From Vicinamibacterales bacterium (GTDB taxonomy: Bacteria > Acidobacteriota > Vicinamibacteria > Vicinamibacterales > UBA8438), in contig CATQHX010000007.1 in assembly GCA_958296065.1 (NCBI GenBank), forward strand, positions 68,275 through 132,274: a stretch of 64,000 nucleotides of DNA, read 5' to 3'. The position numbers were made by a program, and so were the translations under genes. The stretch's first letter is position 1. The number at the start of each line of letters is the position of its first letter. The notes under the pieces are model-generated. The model was given only the letters and a program-made list of their open reading frames with translations. It had not been told where the DNA came from and made no database searches. Below, one piece after another: positions 1 through 8,529 of this stretch.

Positions 1-488
1 AGCTCGTCGCGCACCCGCTCGCCGAGCGCCTTCAGCGCGAAGATGTCGGTGTCGCCCGAGATGGAGATGTCGGTGACCTGATTGCGCGCGGTCATCTCCC
101 GGATGATGGGCTTCTCCGTCTCGAGCGGGAACGTCGTGATCGCGTCGACGTTGTTCTTGACCTCGTCGACCACCCGGCGGGCGTCGGCGCCGAGCTCGAG
201 CTCGACCATGACCGACGCGTTGCCTTCCGACGCGGTGGACTGGATTTCCTTGATGCCGTCGACGCCCTGAATCGCCTCCTCGATCCGGATGACGACGCCT
301 TCCTCCACTTCCTCCGGCGCTGCGCCGAGGTAGGGAACCTGGATGCTGATGCGGTCGAGCTCGACTTCGGGAAAGACCTCTTCCTTGACCGTGCCGGTGG
401 CTATGAGGCCGCTCACCATGATGAAGACCATCATGAGATTCGCGGCCACCGGATTCCGCGCGAACCAGGCGATTCCACCGTTGTTCAT
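1..488 (-). CDS. RND efflux transporter, inner-membrane subunit (N-terminal part; cut by window edge)
   Basis: The reading frame starts at ATG 488 and runs off the window. About 162 residues are visible. The start MNNGGIAWFARNPVAANLMM followed by a hydrophobic helix is the usual first transmembrane segment of AcrB/MdtB-type proton-driven pumps. Next comes the porter-domain segment PYLGAAPEEVEEGV and IEEAIQGVDGIKEI, typical of PN1 in this family. It should extrude hydrophobic compounds together with the MFP and TolC-like genes behind it. The start codon overlaps the stop of the MFP gene by 4 nt (ATGA), so the two are translationally coupled. Substrate cannot be told from this fragment. Confidence 0.93.
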   Translation of the reverse strand, partial: MNNGGIAWFARNPVAANLMMVFIMVSGLIATGTVKEEVFPEVELDRISIQVPYLGAAPEEVEEGVVIRIEEAIQGVDGIKEIQSTASEGNASVMVELELGADARRVVDEVKNNVDAITTFPLETEKPIIREMTARNQVTDISISGDTDIFALKALGERVRDE

Positions 489-2995
489 GACCGTCTCCCC
501 TCCGAACGCGGCGCAGCGTGCATTCCTGGATCGCCCCGCGCGATAGATTCGCCGGCGAGCGCGTCGCGCACGCTCTCGACCATCATGGCCGCCACGCGTG
601 CTCGAAGCTCGCCGAGTTCCTCAACGGTTCCGTCGATCTTCAACGCCGTCACCACCGTGCCGCTACGGACGTCCGTGAGCCTTGCGGTTACGCGGACCAT
701 GGAGCCGATCCGCTGGATGCCGCCGCCTATGGCCCACGCGGCTTCGGTGCCAGCCGTCACCACCGCTACCTCGCGGAGCGTAGCCACCTCTTCGGTGACC
801 GCCTCGGTGATTGCCGTTCCGAGGTCCAGGTCGAGGTAGGGCGCCGTGCCGGGGCTCAGATCGTCGAACGGCAGCACGGCCAGTGCGCTGCGCATACCGC
901 CGGTCCGCACGTCGCCGGCCGCATCCGGAACGCGGCCCGGCGAGAGCGGGTCCGAGAGGCGGTCGATGACGATCCCGGCGACGCCCGCTTCGAGAGCCTG
1001 TCGATCGGCGCTCGTTCCGTCGACCTTCGCCGCGTGGAGCACCGCGCCGTTCTCGGTATCGATGATCCGTGCGGTGACCCGAACCAGGGGACCGACCTGC
1101 TGTACTCCGCCGCGGACGACGTAACGTGCGTTCGATTCTTCGGCCGTCATGAGGCCGTCCGCCGCCGCAAGGCGCGTAGCCACCGCCCGGTTGAGCGCCG
1201 GAGCGAATCCCTCGTCACCGGCTCTTCGGCTCAGGCTTGTGAGAGCGACCGCCACGGTGGTCGTGGCAACCGAGGCAGCGGCGGCGGGCGCTCCCGAGGT
1301 GGCGGGCCGCGCAGCAGCCGCCGCGGGTGCCACCGGCGTCACCGGTCGTGGGGCGGGCACGCTGTCCGGCCCACCACGGCTGCCCGGTCGCGTTCGTTCG
1401 ACCTCCGTCGTCAGCCGAGCCGCTCGCCCAGCCGCCCCGGAGCTGGACGACATTGCCGCTCGACGCACCGGTTCGCCTTGCGCAGGCGGGTCTGCCTGCA
1501 GTATCGACTGGAGCCACGCCGGGCGGTCCCCGCTACCGGTCACCGAAGCGGACGCCTGCTCCCGAGGTGCCGGCTGCCCGGCCGGAACGATTGCGGCACG
1601 TGCGGGCGCTTCCGTTGCGACGGAGTCGGCAGGTGCGGGCGCCGCCGCCGCGAGGGTCCGTGCTGCTTCGGGTGTCGCCGACGGCGTCTCGATCGCCGGT
1701 TCGTTCCGGAGTCCGCCCGGCGCGTTTACCGCGCCCGCGGCAGTCGAGGCGCCGGTCGCCGGCACCGCCGAATCGCGCGCCGCCGTCTCGGCGGCAGCCA
1801 CCCGACGCGCGAGCAATTCGGGGTCGGCCTCAGCCAATTGCACGCGCATCCCGTCGGTAGGCGTGTCCAGCGGCGAGATGACCACGAGCTCTCCAGCCTG
1901 CAGCCCCGCGCGCACGATGACGGACTCCGTCGAGGTTCGCAGCACGTCGACCGAACGGAACGAGAGCCGGTCATCGGGTGTGACCACCAGTACCTGGTCG
2001 CGGCCGCGCAGAGCCTGCCGCGGCAGCACGGCAACATTACGGGCGGTGCGTCCGCTGATCGCGGCCTCGACGTACATTCCCACCGCGAGCGGGGGGCGGT
2101 TCGGATTCGGTCCCGGCGCGTACGGATCCTCGACTGCGGCAATCGCGTGCACCATGCGGCTCACCGAATCGATCTCGCTCTCGGTACGCACGATGCGTCC
2201 GCTCCAGGCGTGCGTCTCGCCGGCGAACGTCGCGCGGAGCGTCACGCTCGGCTGCGCCTGCTGCTCGACGCCGCGGTAGGACAGCGGCAGGTCGAGATAG
2301 GCCAGCTCGTCATCGGGAAGCGGCAGCCGGATCTCGGCGACGTCGACCGCGTAGACGGTCGCGAGCGCGTCTCCCACACGGACGTACTGACCGATGTCGA
2401 CGTTCTTGGTGCGTACCCGACCGGCGTACGGCGCCACGATCTCGGCGCGCTGCAGATCCCGCGTGGCGCGCTCGACGCCGGCTTCCGCGGCTGCCACCGA
2501 GGCGCGGGCGTCCTCGAGCTGCGGCTTGCGCAGCGCCAGCTCGCGCGGATCGCCACGGCCCAGCGTGTCCCATTCCCGCAGCGCGATCTCCGCCTCGGCC
2601 TCTTCTTCCGCGAGCCGCAGCCTGGCCTGGGCGAGCTGCGAACGGGCACTGACGAGCGCCTGCTCGTAGTCGAACGGATCGATCTCGACCAGGACGTCGC
2701 CCGCCTCGAAGAACCCGCCTTCCGCAAAGGAGGCGGCGACCCAGGTGACGCGGCCCGCGATCTCGGTCACCAACTGGCTCTCGGTGCGCGGCTGGACGGT
2801 GCCCTGACTGGTGACCGCCAGGGGGGCGTCCTGGAGCGCGACTTCGAAAACGCGGACGCCGGGCGGCTCGATCACCGGCGTCAGCGTCTCGACCGGGGGC
2901 CGGTTCATGATCATCGTGACCGCGCCGAGGCCGGCCATGGCGACGATAACCAGAGGTAGAAGGGCCTTGAGTACGCCGATGAGTGCACGTTTCAT
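485..2995 (-). CDS. HlyD/AcrA-type membrane fusion protein with a long C-terminal extension of two TolB-N/FlgO-like domains
   Basis: This is the periplasmic adaptor of the RND pump. The start chosen is MKRALIGVLKALL at 2995, because it begins a signal anchor; the frame extends 29 residues further upstream without support. The first 380 residues hold the anchor, the lipoyl-like half (GRVTWVAASFAEGG), an alpha-hairpin of heptads at about 110-180 and the beta-barrel part, which is a normal MFP. Then follows a Pro/Ala-rich stretch of roughly 190 residues. After it lie two related domains at about 576-685 and 701-810, each with the pattern YVVRGG/WAIGGG-IQ-G-VRVTARL-D-GTV. The second opens with LAVLPFDDLSPG. 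That pattern is known from the TolB-N/FlgO-like domain of bacterial regulators and lipoproteins. Total 836 residues against about 350-420 for usual MFPs. The role of the extension is unknown. Confidence 0.92.
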   Translation of the reverse strand: MKRALIGVLKALLPLVIVAMAGLGAVTMIMNRPPVETLTPVIEPPGVRVFEVALQDAPLAVTSQGTVQPRTESQLVTEIAGRVTWVAASFAEGGFFEAGDVLVEIDPFDYEQALVSARSQLAQARLRLAEEEAEAEIALREWDTLGRGDPRELALRKPQLEDARASVAAAEAGVERATRDLQRAEIVAPYAGRVRTKNVDIGQYVRVGDALATVYAVDVAEIRLPLPDDELAYLDLPLSYRGVEQQAQPSVTLRATFAGETHAWSGRIVRTESEIDSVSRMVHAIAAVEDPYAPGPNPNRPPLAVGMYVEAAISGRTARNVAVLPRQALRGRDQVLVVTPDDRLSFRSVDVLRTSTESVIVRAGLQAGELVVISPLDTPTDGMRVQLAEADPELLARRVAAAETAARDSAVPATGASTAAGAVNAPGGLRNEPAIETPSATPEAARTLAAAAPAPADSVATEAPARAAIVPAGQPAPREQASASVTGSGDRPAWLQSILQADPPAQGEPVRRAAMSSSSGAAGRAARLTTEVERTRPGSRGGPDSVPAPRPVTPVAPAAAAARPATSGAPAAAASVATTTVAVALTSLSRRAGDEGFAPALNRAVATRLAAADGLMTAEESNARYVVRGGVQQVGPLVRVTARIIDTENGAVLHAAKVDGTSADRQALEAGVAGIVIDRLSDPLSPGRVPDAAGDVRTGGMRSALAVLPFDDLSPGTAPYLDLDLGTAITEAVTEEVATLREVAVVTAGTEAAWAIGGGIQRIGSMVRVTARLTDVRSGTVVTALKIDGTVEELGELRARVAAMMVESVRDALAGESIARGDPGMHAAPRSEGRRS

Positions 2996-3026
2996 GACTG
3001 CTTCCTGTCTACTGCCCGCAAACGGG

Positions 3027-4481
3027 TCAGTTGTCGCCCAGGCGGGCCATCGTGATCGGTGGTTCGAGCTGCTCGAATCCACCGCCTAGCGCCAAGTAGA
3101 GGTCCACGCGGTTCTCGAGCCGCAGGCGACGCGCCGCGATCAGTTGGGATTCGGCCTGGAAGGCGGAGCGTTGCGAGTCGAGCACGGTGATGTACGTGTC
3201 CAGTCCGGTGCGGTAGCGTTCGTCCGCCAGGCGTTCGGCCGCGCGGGCCTGCTCGACGGACGTCGTCAGGTGGACGACCCTGTCGGCGAGGTATTCCTCG
3301 GCGGCCAGAGCGGTTTCCACCTCCGAGTAGGCGACGAGCGCGGTGTTGACGTAGGCCGCCAGCACTTCGGCGACCTGTGCCTCGGCGCGGCTGACCTGTG
3401 CGCGGAGCCTTCCCCCCTGCCAGAGAGGGGCGAGGACGTTGCCGACGATCCCCCAGACGCCGAAATCGCCGTTGAGCAATGTCCGGAGGGCATTGGTGGA
3501 GGTACCGGTGTTCACGGTCAGGCTGAAGCTCGGGAGCAGGTCCCGCCGCGCCACTCGCAGCCGCGCCTCGGAGGCCGCCACCTGTCGCTCCGCCGCGACG
3601 AGATCCGGTCTGCGCGCCACGAGGTCGGCCGGGATCCCGCCCGGCACGGCGGGCGCCATTTCCGGCAGGTCCGCTGGCGGGGCGATGTCGCCGCCCGCGT
3701 ACTGCGCCAGCAATACCTCCAACTGGCGGGTCGACGCATCGAGCTGCTGCCGCCGCTGGGCGAGGTCGGCGCGGGCATTGGACAGGTTCAGCATTGCCTG
3801 ACGCAGGTCGAGTGCGGGGCGCACCCCCGATTCGAACCGATCCCGCACGCGCGCCATCGATTCCCCGAAGCTCTCGACGGTCGCTTCCGACAGGAGCACC
3901 TGCTGCTGGGCCTCTGCAATGGCGAACCAGGCCTTGGCGGTCTGGCCCGCGATGGACAGTTGGGCGCCCCGCAGGTCGGCCGCCGAACGCTGCAGGTCGG
4001 CCATGGCCGCCTGCTCCGTGGTCCGCAGCCTGCCCCAGAGGTCGACTTCCCACGTCGTGTCCAGCGAGATGCCCTGGTTGGTGAACACCGTGCTCAGGAC
4101 GCGATCCTCGGCGCCGGGAATCGGAAAGCCCACGAAGTTCTGCTTGCGGCGGCTGCCGCTGTACGAGCCCTGAACCGTCGGCTGCAACGCGCCCGAAGCG
4201 ATCCGCGCGTCGGCCGCGGCCTGCTCGAGCCGGGCGGCGGCCGCCCGCAGATCGAGGTTGCGCTCCAGCACCGTCTCGATTGCCGCCGACAGCTCGCCGT
4301 CGCCGAAGTCCGTCCACCAGTCGGGACCCACTTCGCCGGCCGGCACGTCGGCGGCCGTCCATTCCCCGGGGATCGGGATCCGGAGCTCCGGGCGGTCCAC
4401 CGGCAGAGCGGTCACGCAACCCGAACCCAGCATGACGGCCGCCACGAGCGGGACGGCCCGCGATACATCCATCATCGACAT
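3027..4481 (-). CDS. TolC-like outer membrane efflux lipoprotein (NodT/OprM family)
   Basis: Outer-membrane exit duct for the tripartite pump. The protein begins MSMMDVSRAVPLVAAVML and has a lipobox LGSGC, so it is probably a lipoprotein anchored through Cys22. The body has the two repeated helical halves of the OMF family (LEQAAADARIASGALQPTV, ARRDLLPSFSLTV, GDFGVWGIVGNVLAPLW, YRTGLDTYITVLDSQR). Length 484 is normal. The start at 4481 is preferred over the in-frame ATG at 4571 because it opens directly on the signal sequence; ATG 4475 is also possible and has better spacing to GGAAGAG. It lies 28 nt after tetR and 31 nt before the MFP start, so all four genes form one operon. Confidence 0.93.
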   Translation of the reverse strand: MSMMDVSRAVPLVAAVMLGSGCVTALPVDRPELRIPIPGEWTAADVPAGEVGPDWWTDFGDGELSAAIETVLERNLDLRAAAARLEQAAADARIASGALQPTVQGSYSGSRRKQNFVGFPIPGAEDRVLSTVFTNQGISLDTTWEVDLWGRLRTTEQAAMADLQRSAADLRGAQLSIAGQTAKAWFAIAEAQQQVLLSEATVESFGESMARVRDRFESGVRPALDLRQAMLNLSNARADLAQRRQQLDASTRQLEVLLAQYAGGDIAPPADLPEMAPAVPGGIPADLVARRPDLVAAERQVAASEARLRVARRDLLPSFSLTVNTGTSTNALRTLLNGDFGVWGIVGNVLAPLWQGGRLRAQVSRAEAQVAEVLAAYVNTALVAYSEVETALAAEEYLADRVVHLTTSVEQARAAERLADERYRTGLDTYITVLDSQRSAFQAESQLIAARRLRLENRVDLYLALGGGFEQLEPPITMARLGDN

Positions 4482-4509
4482 TCTCTTCCGCACCTGCACG
4501 TGGACACCC

Positions 4510-5154
4510 TCACCGCCCGCTTGCCGCCGGTACGCCCAGCGGCACCGGCGCCGCCATGCCGGCCGCCGCATACAGCACGAGCGACTCGAGCACGTCTTCC
4601 GGATCGCGCGTGGTGGACCCGCGCGCCACCATCTGGGGTCCCCAGGACATCGTGAACGCCATCGACCCGACCATGAACAGGATCCGCCAGCGCAGGTCGG
4701 CGACCTCGAGGTCCGGCAGCGCCCGGTGAAGAGCGGCCGTGAAACGCTCGACTATGTGATCGAACTGCTTGACGAACGTTGCGCGAAAGTCCTCGTTCGT
4801 CTCGCTGTGGATTCGCCCCACGAGGCGCTGGAAGCCGTTCTCGCCCCAAACGCCCTGGCTGCGGAACGGAGGAGAGAGGAATGCCCGGATAACCGCCTCG
4901 AGTTCGGGGGGGGCTCCGCCGGCCCGTGCCTCGACGGCGTCGAGCAACTGCAGGCGGCGCTCGTTGATCGGCTTCAGACGCCGATCGAGCACCTTGGCCA
5001 GCAGGGCTTCCTTCGAGCCGAAGTGATAGTTCACCGACGCGACGTTGACTCCGGCCTCGGTCGTGATGTCACGCAGCGAGGTCGCGGGGAAGCCGCGCTC
5101 GCCGAACAGCCGCTCCGCCACGTCGAGGATGCGGGTTCGGGTGTCGATGGCCAT
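4510..5154 (-). CDS. TetR/AcrR-family transcriptional regulator of the efflux operon
   Basis: N-terminal TetR helix-turn-helix: TRTRILDVAERLFGERGF, then TSLRDITTEAGVNVASVNYHFGSKEALL at about residues 25-55, which is canonical down to the YHFGSKE end of the recognition helix. The C-terminal 150 residues are the variable ligand-binding domain. The start at 5154 (MAIDTRT) is chosen because AGAGGAG lies 7 nt upstream; the frame opens 7 codons earlier without a ribosome site. Length 214. As first gene of the operon it probably represses itself and the pump by binding the palindromes just upstream. Ligand unknown. Confidence 0.92.
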   Translation of the reverse strand: MAIDTRTRILDVAERLFGERGFPATSLRDITTEAGVNVASVNYHFGSKEALLAKVLDRRLKPINERRLQLLDAVEARAGGAPPELEAVIRAFLSPPFRSQGVWGENGFQRLVGRIHSETNEDFRATFVKQFDHIVERFTAALHRALPDLEVADLRWRILFMVGSMAFTMSWGPQMVARGSTTRDPEDVLESLVLYAAAGMAAPVPLGVPAASGR

Positions 5155-5172
5155 CGTCTGGTCTCCTCTGCT

Positions 5173-5200
5173 CAAGCGCTTGTTTCAATCATACGTATGA
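5173..5200. promoter_or_regulatory. Two adjacent perfect palindromes, candidate TetR operators
   Basis: CAAGCGCTTG (10 bp, 5173-5182) and TCATACGTATGA (12 bp, 5189-5200) are both exact palindromes, 6 bp apart, and begin 18 bp upstream of the tetR start. TetR-family dimers bind palindromes of this size, and autoregulation from this place is usual in the family. Which of the two is bound is inference. The remaining gap to the divergent sulfatase shows no further clear signal. Confidence 0.6.
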
Positions 5201-5396
5201 GCGAGACGAATGTTCAATGGCTGCATCTGCGGGTTTGCCGGGGAGTGCACGCTCGAGGCGGCGTGTGACTCCGGCGAAAACGCGGCACGAACGAGGTCCG
5301 TCCGGGCGGCCGAAGTACAATTGCCGAGGGCCGCCGGCTCCACAATGGCAGGTCGGGCGCAGACTGCCGGGACAGCCCGGCTCGCTCGGCGGGACG

Positions 5397-6899
5397 ATGG
5401 ACATGTCACGAAGAGAACGGCCGTCGAAGCAGTGGCTCAGGGTCGTTGCCGGACGCCCCCGCCGCGTGCGCGCGCGAGCATCCCGGGCGCGGCGGTTGCC
5501 GGTGGTCGGACTGCTCGCGGCGCTTGCCTTCTGGACGTCGGGCCCGCGACAGCCGCTCCTTGCGGAAGGCGAGCGGCCCAACGTCGTCATTATTTTCGCG
5601 GACGACCTCGGCTACGGCGATCTGGGCGCTTACGGTCATCCGACGATCCGGACGCCGCATCTGGACCGCATGGCGGCGGAGGGTCAACGCTGGACCAGTT
5701 TCTACTCGCAGGCGCCGGTGTGCTCCCCGAGCCGGGCGGCGCTGCTGACCGGCCGCATCCACCTGAGGAGCGGGATGTTTGGGCGCAGACAGGGCGTGTT
5801 CTTCCAGGACTCGCACCACGGACTGCCGGACGGCGAGATCACGCTGGCCGAAGCGCTCGGCGACCTCGGCTACGCAACCGGCATCGTCGGCAAGTGGCAC
5901 CTCGGCCATCAGCCCGAGTACCGGCCGATGCGCCACGGCTTCGACTCCTGGTTCGGAATCCCTTACTCGAACGACATGGATTGGCAGGTGCCGCCCGGAG
6001 GGGAAGCGCGCCGTGCCGCGATGTTCTCACCGTCCATCGACTACTGGCACGTGCCGCTCATGCGCGACGACGTCGAGTTGGAGCGGCCGGCGGACCAGAC
6101 GACCATCACGCGCCGCTACGCCGCGGAAGCGGTGCGGTTCATCCGGGAGCACCGGGACGCACCGTTCTTCCTCTATGTCCCCCACACCATGCCGCATGTT
6201 CCGCTCTTCCGATCCGAAGCCTTCGCGGATCGCAGCGCCGCCGGACGGTACGGCGACGTCATCGAAGAGATCGACTGGAGCGTGGGGCAGATCCTCGACA
6301 CGCTGCGAGAGGAAGGGCTCGGCGAGCGCACGCTGGTGATCTTCTCCAGCGACAACGGGCCCTGGCTGTCGTACCGCCAGCATGGCGGCAGCGCCGGTCC
6401 GCTCCGGCAGGGGAAGGGGACGACCTGGGAAGGCGGGATGCGAGTGCCGGGCATTTTCTGGTGGCCGGAGACCATAGAGCCGGGCGTGATCCGGGAGATC
6501 GGTGCGACCACCGATCTCTTTACGACGATCGTGCCGTTGGCGGGTGGCACGGTGCCGGACGACCGGCCGCTGGACGGGGTCGACCTGTCGCCGGTGCTGT
6601 TCGGGACGGGACCGAGCCTGCGCGACTCGATGGCCTTCTACCGCATGGGCGAGCTCTACGCGTACCGCCGGGGACCCTACAAGGTGCACCTGGTGACGCA
6701 GGGGCGTTACGGGATCGGAACCGAGCGTACGGAGCACGACCCGCCGCTGCTGTTTCACCTGGGCCACGATCCGGGGGAGCGGTACGACCTCTCGGCCGTG
6801 CGGCCCGACGTGGTGGAAGACCTGCTGGATGCCGTCGAGTCCCACCGTAGCGGGATGACCGTCGCCGAACCGCTGTTCGACGTTCGCGGCGAGCGATGA
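5397..6899 (+). CDS. Exported arylsulfatase-type sulfatase (S1 family)
   Basis: Hydrolyses a sulfate ester. The active-site signature CSPSRAALLTGR starts at about residue 109; its Cys would be converted to formylglycine by an FGE-type enzyme, which is not in this window. NVVIIFADDLGYGDLG at the start of the catalytic domain carries the metal-binding Asp pair, and GIVGKWHLG, FFLYVPHTMPH and SSDNGPW are the other family blocks. The start is placed at ATG 5397 (MDMSRRERP); the frame is open 60 codons further up but without signal-like sequence. An Arg-rich N-terminus and a hydrophobic stretch (LPVVGLLAALAFW) suggest export. About 500 residues, normal for the family. Its stop overlaps the next start by 4 nt (ATGA), so the two act together, perhaps on a sulfated polysaccharide. 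Confidence 0.93.
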   Translation: MDMSRRERPSKQWLRVVAGRPRRVRARASRARRLPVVGLLAALAFWTSGPRQPLLAEGERPNVVIIFADDLGYGDLGAYGHPTIRTPHLDRMAAEGQRWTSFYSQAPVCSPSRAALLTGRIHLRSGMFGRRQGVFFQDSHHGLPDGEITLAEALGDLGYATGIVGKWHLGHQPEYRPMRHGFDSWFGIPYSNDMDWQVPPGGEARRAAMFSPSIDYWHVPLMRDDVELERPADQTTITRRYAAEAVRFIREHRDAPFFLYVPHTMPHVPLFRSEAFADRSAAGRYGDVIEEIDWSVGQILDTLREEGLGERTLVIFSSDNGPWLSYRQHGGSAGPLRQGKGTTWEGGMRVPGIFWWPETIEPGVIREIGATTDLFTTIVPLAGGTVPDDRPLDGVDLSPVLFGTGPSLRDSMAFYRMGELYAYRRGPYKVHLVTQGRYGIGTERTEHDPPLLFHLGHDPGERYDLSAVRPDVVEDLLDAVESHRSGMTVAEPLFDVRGER

Positions 6900-8221
6900 T
6901 GACGGTACACCTGCACGTCCGCGCGCTGGCTGGCGGGTGCGTTCTCGGCATCGTTGCGTGCGCCGCCGCAGTCCCGACATCGGCGAGCGATACCCTGTCG
7001 CTCGCGGGCCGGGCCCGCTTGTTCGATATCGACCTCGTCGAGCGGTTCCTCGCGGCGGACGGGCAGGTTCGAGTCCGGCGCCGGCTTCCTGCCGCCGACC
7101 AACCGCATGTCACCTACAACATGTCCGACACCGCGTACATGACCGGCCTCTACTGCGCGGCCCAGACATGGCGCTTCCTCGCGACCGGGGATGCGGAGGC
7201 GGCCGGACGGGCCCGTGCGGCCAGCGAAGCTTTGCGGCACCTGGTAGCCGTGACGGGGCGGCGCGGACTTCTGGCACGCGCGTCGGTACCGGTGGACGAG
7301 CCGTGGCTCGATGACGGAATCTGGCGGCCGAGCGCGGACGGCCGCCGCCGCTGGCGCGGCAATGTCAGCTCCGACCAGGTCGATGCCATGATGTTCGGGG
7401 CCTTCGTGTACGGCACGCGGCTTGCGGACGCCGGGGAGCGGAGCGTCCTCGGCGATACGGTTGCAGCGGTGGTGGACGCGATTGTGGAGGACGGCCTGCT
7501 GATTCGCGGCTACGACGGGAGACCGACCCGTTGGGGCCGCTACGAGCCGGCGTACGTCGCGAACGAAGAGCCGATGAACGCGCTGCTGATGCTGCAGATG
7601 CTCAAGGTGGCGCAGGTGCTGACCGGCCTGCCGCGTTTCGGCCGCGAGTACGCCCGGCTCGTGGAGATGGGATACGCCCGCATCGGCGAGGGCGCCCGGC
7701 TCGACCGGCCGCCGAGCGAAGCGAACCATTCCGACGATGTCCTGATTGCGCTGGCCCTGTACCCCTTGCTGGAACTCGAGGCGGATCCCGCGATCCGGGT
7801 GCACTACGAGCGGGCCGCGCAGCGCTGGTTCCACGGGGGGACGCACCCGGGCATCGATGTCGAGGCGAACCCGCTGGCGACGTTTCTCCACCGGCATTGG
7901 ACGGGCGATGCGTCGTACGACGCCGCGGCGCTGGACACCTTGCGTCGGATGCCGCTCGACATGAAGTGGAACGCGGACACCATCGCGGTCTACGCGCGCC
8001 GCTTCGGGTTCTCCTTCACGGCCGAGCCGGTCGTTCCGCGCGACGGCGAAGGGCCGTTGCCAATCGCGCAGCGCGGACGGACCTGGAGCTTTCTCGTCCA
8101 CAATCCGTACCGCACCGGCGGCGACCGCCTTGCGGACGCGTCGTTCGAGACCAACGGCCTGGACTACCTGCTGAGCTACTGGTTCGGTCGGGCGCACGGG
8201 ATGATTCAGCCGCTGGACTGA
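6896..8221 (+). CDS. Secreted alpha-helical protein of unknown function, coupled to the sulfatase
   Basis: 441 residues with a signal peptide (ALAGGCVLGIVACAAAVPTSASD). The mature part is a series of helices with many Trp, Tyr and His, for example HVTYNMSDTAYMTGLYCAAQTWRF, NVSSDQVDAMMFGAFVYG and NEEPMNALLMLQMLKVAQVL. The spacing resembles the (alpha/alpha)6 barrels of glycoside hydrolases and polysaccharide lyases, and the C-terminus has ETNGLDYLLSYWFGR. I do not recognise a named family. The ATGA overlap with the sulfatase makes a carbohydrate-related role the best guess: desulfation followed by chain cleavage or debranching. No catalytic residue can be assigned with confidence. Confidence 0.8.
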   Translation: MMTVHLHVRALAGGCVLGIVACAAAVPTSASDTLSLAGRARLFDIDLVERFLAADGQVRVRRRLPAADQPHVTYNMSDTAYMTGLYCAAQTWRFLATGDAEAAGRARAASEALRHLVAVTGRRGLLARASVPVDEPWLDDGIWRPSADGRRRWRGNVSSDQVDAMMFGAFVYGTRLADAGERSVLGDTVAAVVDAIVEDGLLIRGYDGRPTRWGRYEPAYVANEEPMNALLMLQMLKVAQVLTGLPRFGREYARLVEMGYARIGEGARLDRPPSEANHSDDVLIALALYPLLELEADPAIRVHYERAAQRWFHGGTHPGIDVEANPLATFLHRHWTGDASYDAAALDTLRRMPLDMKWNADTIAVYARRFGFSFTAEPVVPRDGEGPLPIAQRGRTWSFLVHNPYRTGGDRLADASFETNGLDYLLSYWFGRAHGMIQPLD

Positions 8222-8314
8222 TGTCGACATCGAGGCGCCGGCCGCGCCCTCGCATTTCGCGGGCCGCGGTCGGCTGCCGGGGCACGATGCCCGTTGCGCT
8301 GAGCCGCGGACTTG

Positions 8315-8343
8315 CCTAAAGTGAGACGCAGTCTCACTTTAGG
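8315..8343. repeat. Perfect 13-bp inverted repeat with a 3-nt centre
   Basis: CCTAAAGTGAGAC, then GCA, then its exact reverse complement. It lies 94 bp after the stop of the secreted protein and 187 bp before the Mo-hydroxylase small subunit. No T-run follows on the plus strand, so it is a poor intrinsic terminator. It could be a factor-independent end of the sulfatase operon or an operator for the downstream operon. Apart from this repeat and the promoter at 8428, the 308-bp gap 8222-8529 shows nothing I can name. Confidence 0.75.
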
Positions 8344-8427
8344 TCCTTCTGGTCGCCGCCGTAAACCGCTCGCAATAAAAGGGTTGTTGCCAGGCTGCGG
8401 CACGCTCGAGAAAGTCTCTGGTCGGGG

Positions 8428-8456
8428 TTGGCATCTGCGAAATCCGATGCTAGACT
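8428..8456 (+). promoter_or_regulatory. Sigma-70-like promoter of the Mo-hydroxylase operon
   Basis: TTGGCA (8428-8433), a 17-nt spacer, and TAGACT (8451-8456). Both boxes match the consensus at most positions and the spacing is optimal. The predicted start of transcription is near 8463, giving a leader of about 67 nt with GAGGAGG upstream of the ATG at 8530. It is the only good promoter seen before the first gene of the operon. Confidence 0.6.
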
Positions 8457-8529
8457 TCGCTCCTCGGGAGAGGTATTTCTTCCCTCATGGTTCCCGGCGC
8501 GCCGGAACGCGCTACGAGGAGGTCGTCTC

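Noticed and set aside
518..2959. 813-codon open frame on the plus strand across the MFP gene
   Set aside because: Antisense shadow in very GC-rich DNA; Arg/His/Gly-rich with no domain, while the minus strand encodes a clear MFP.
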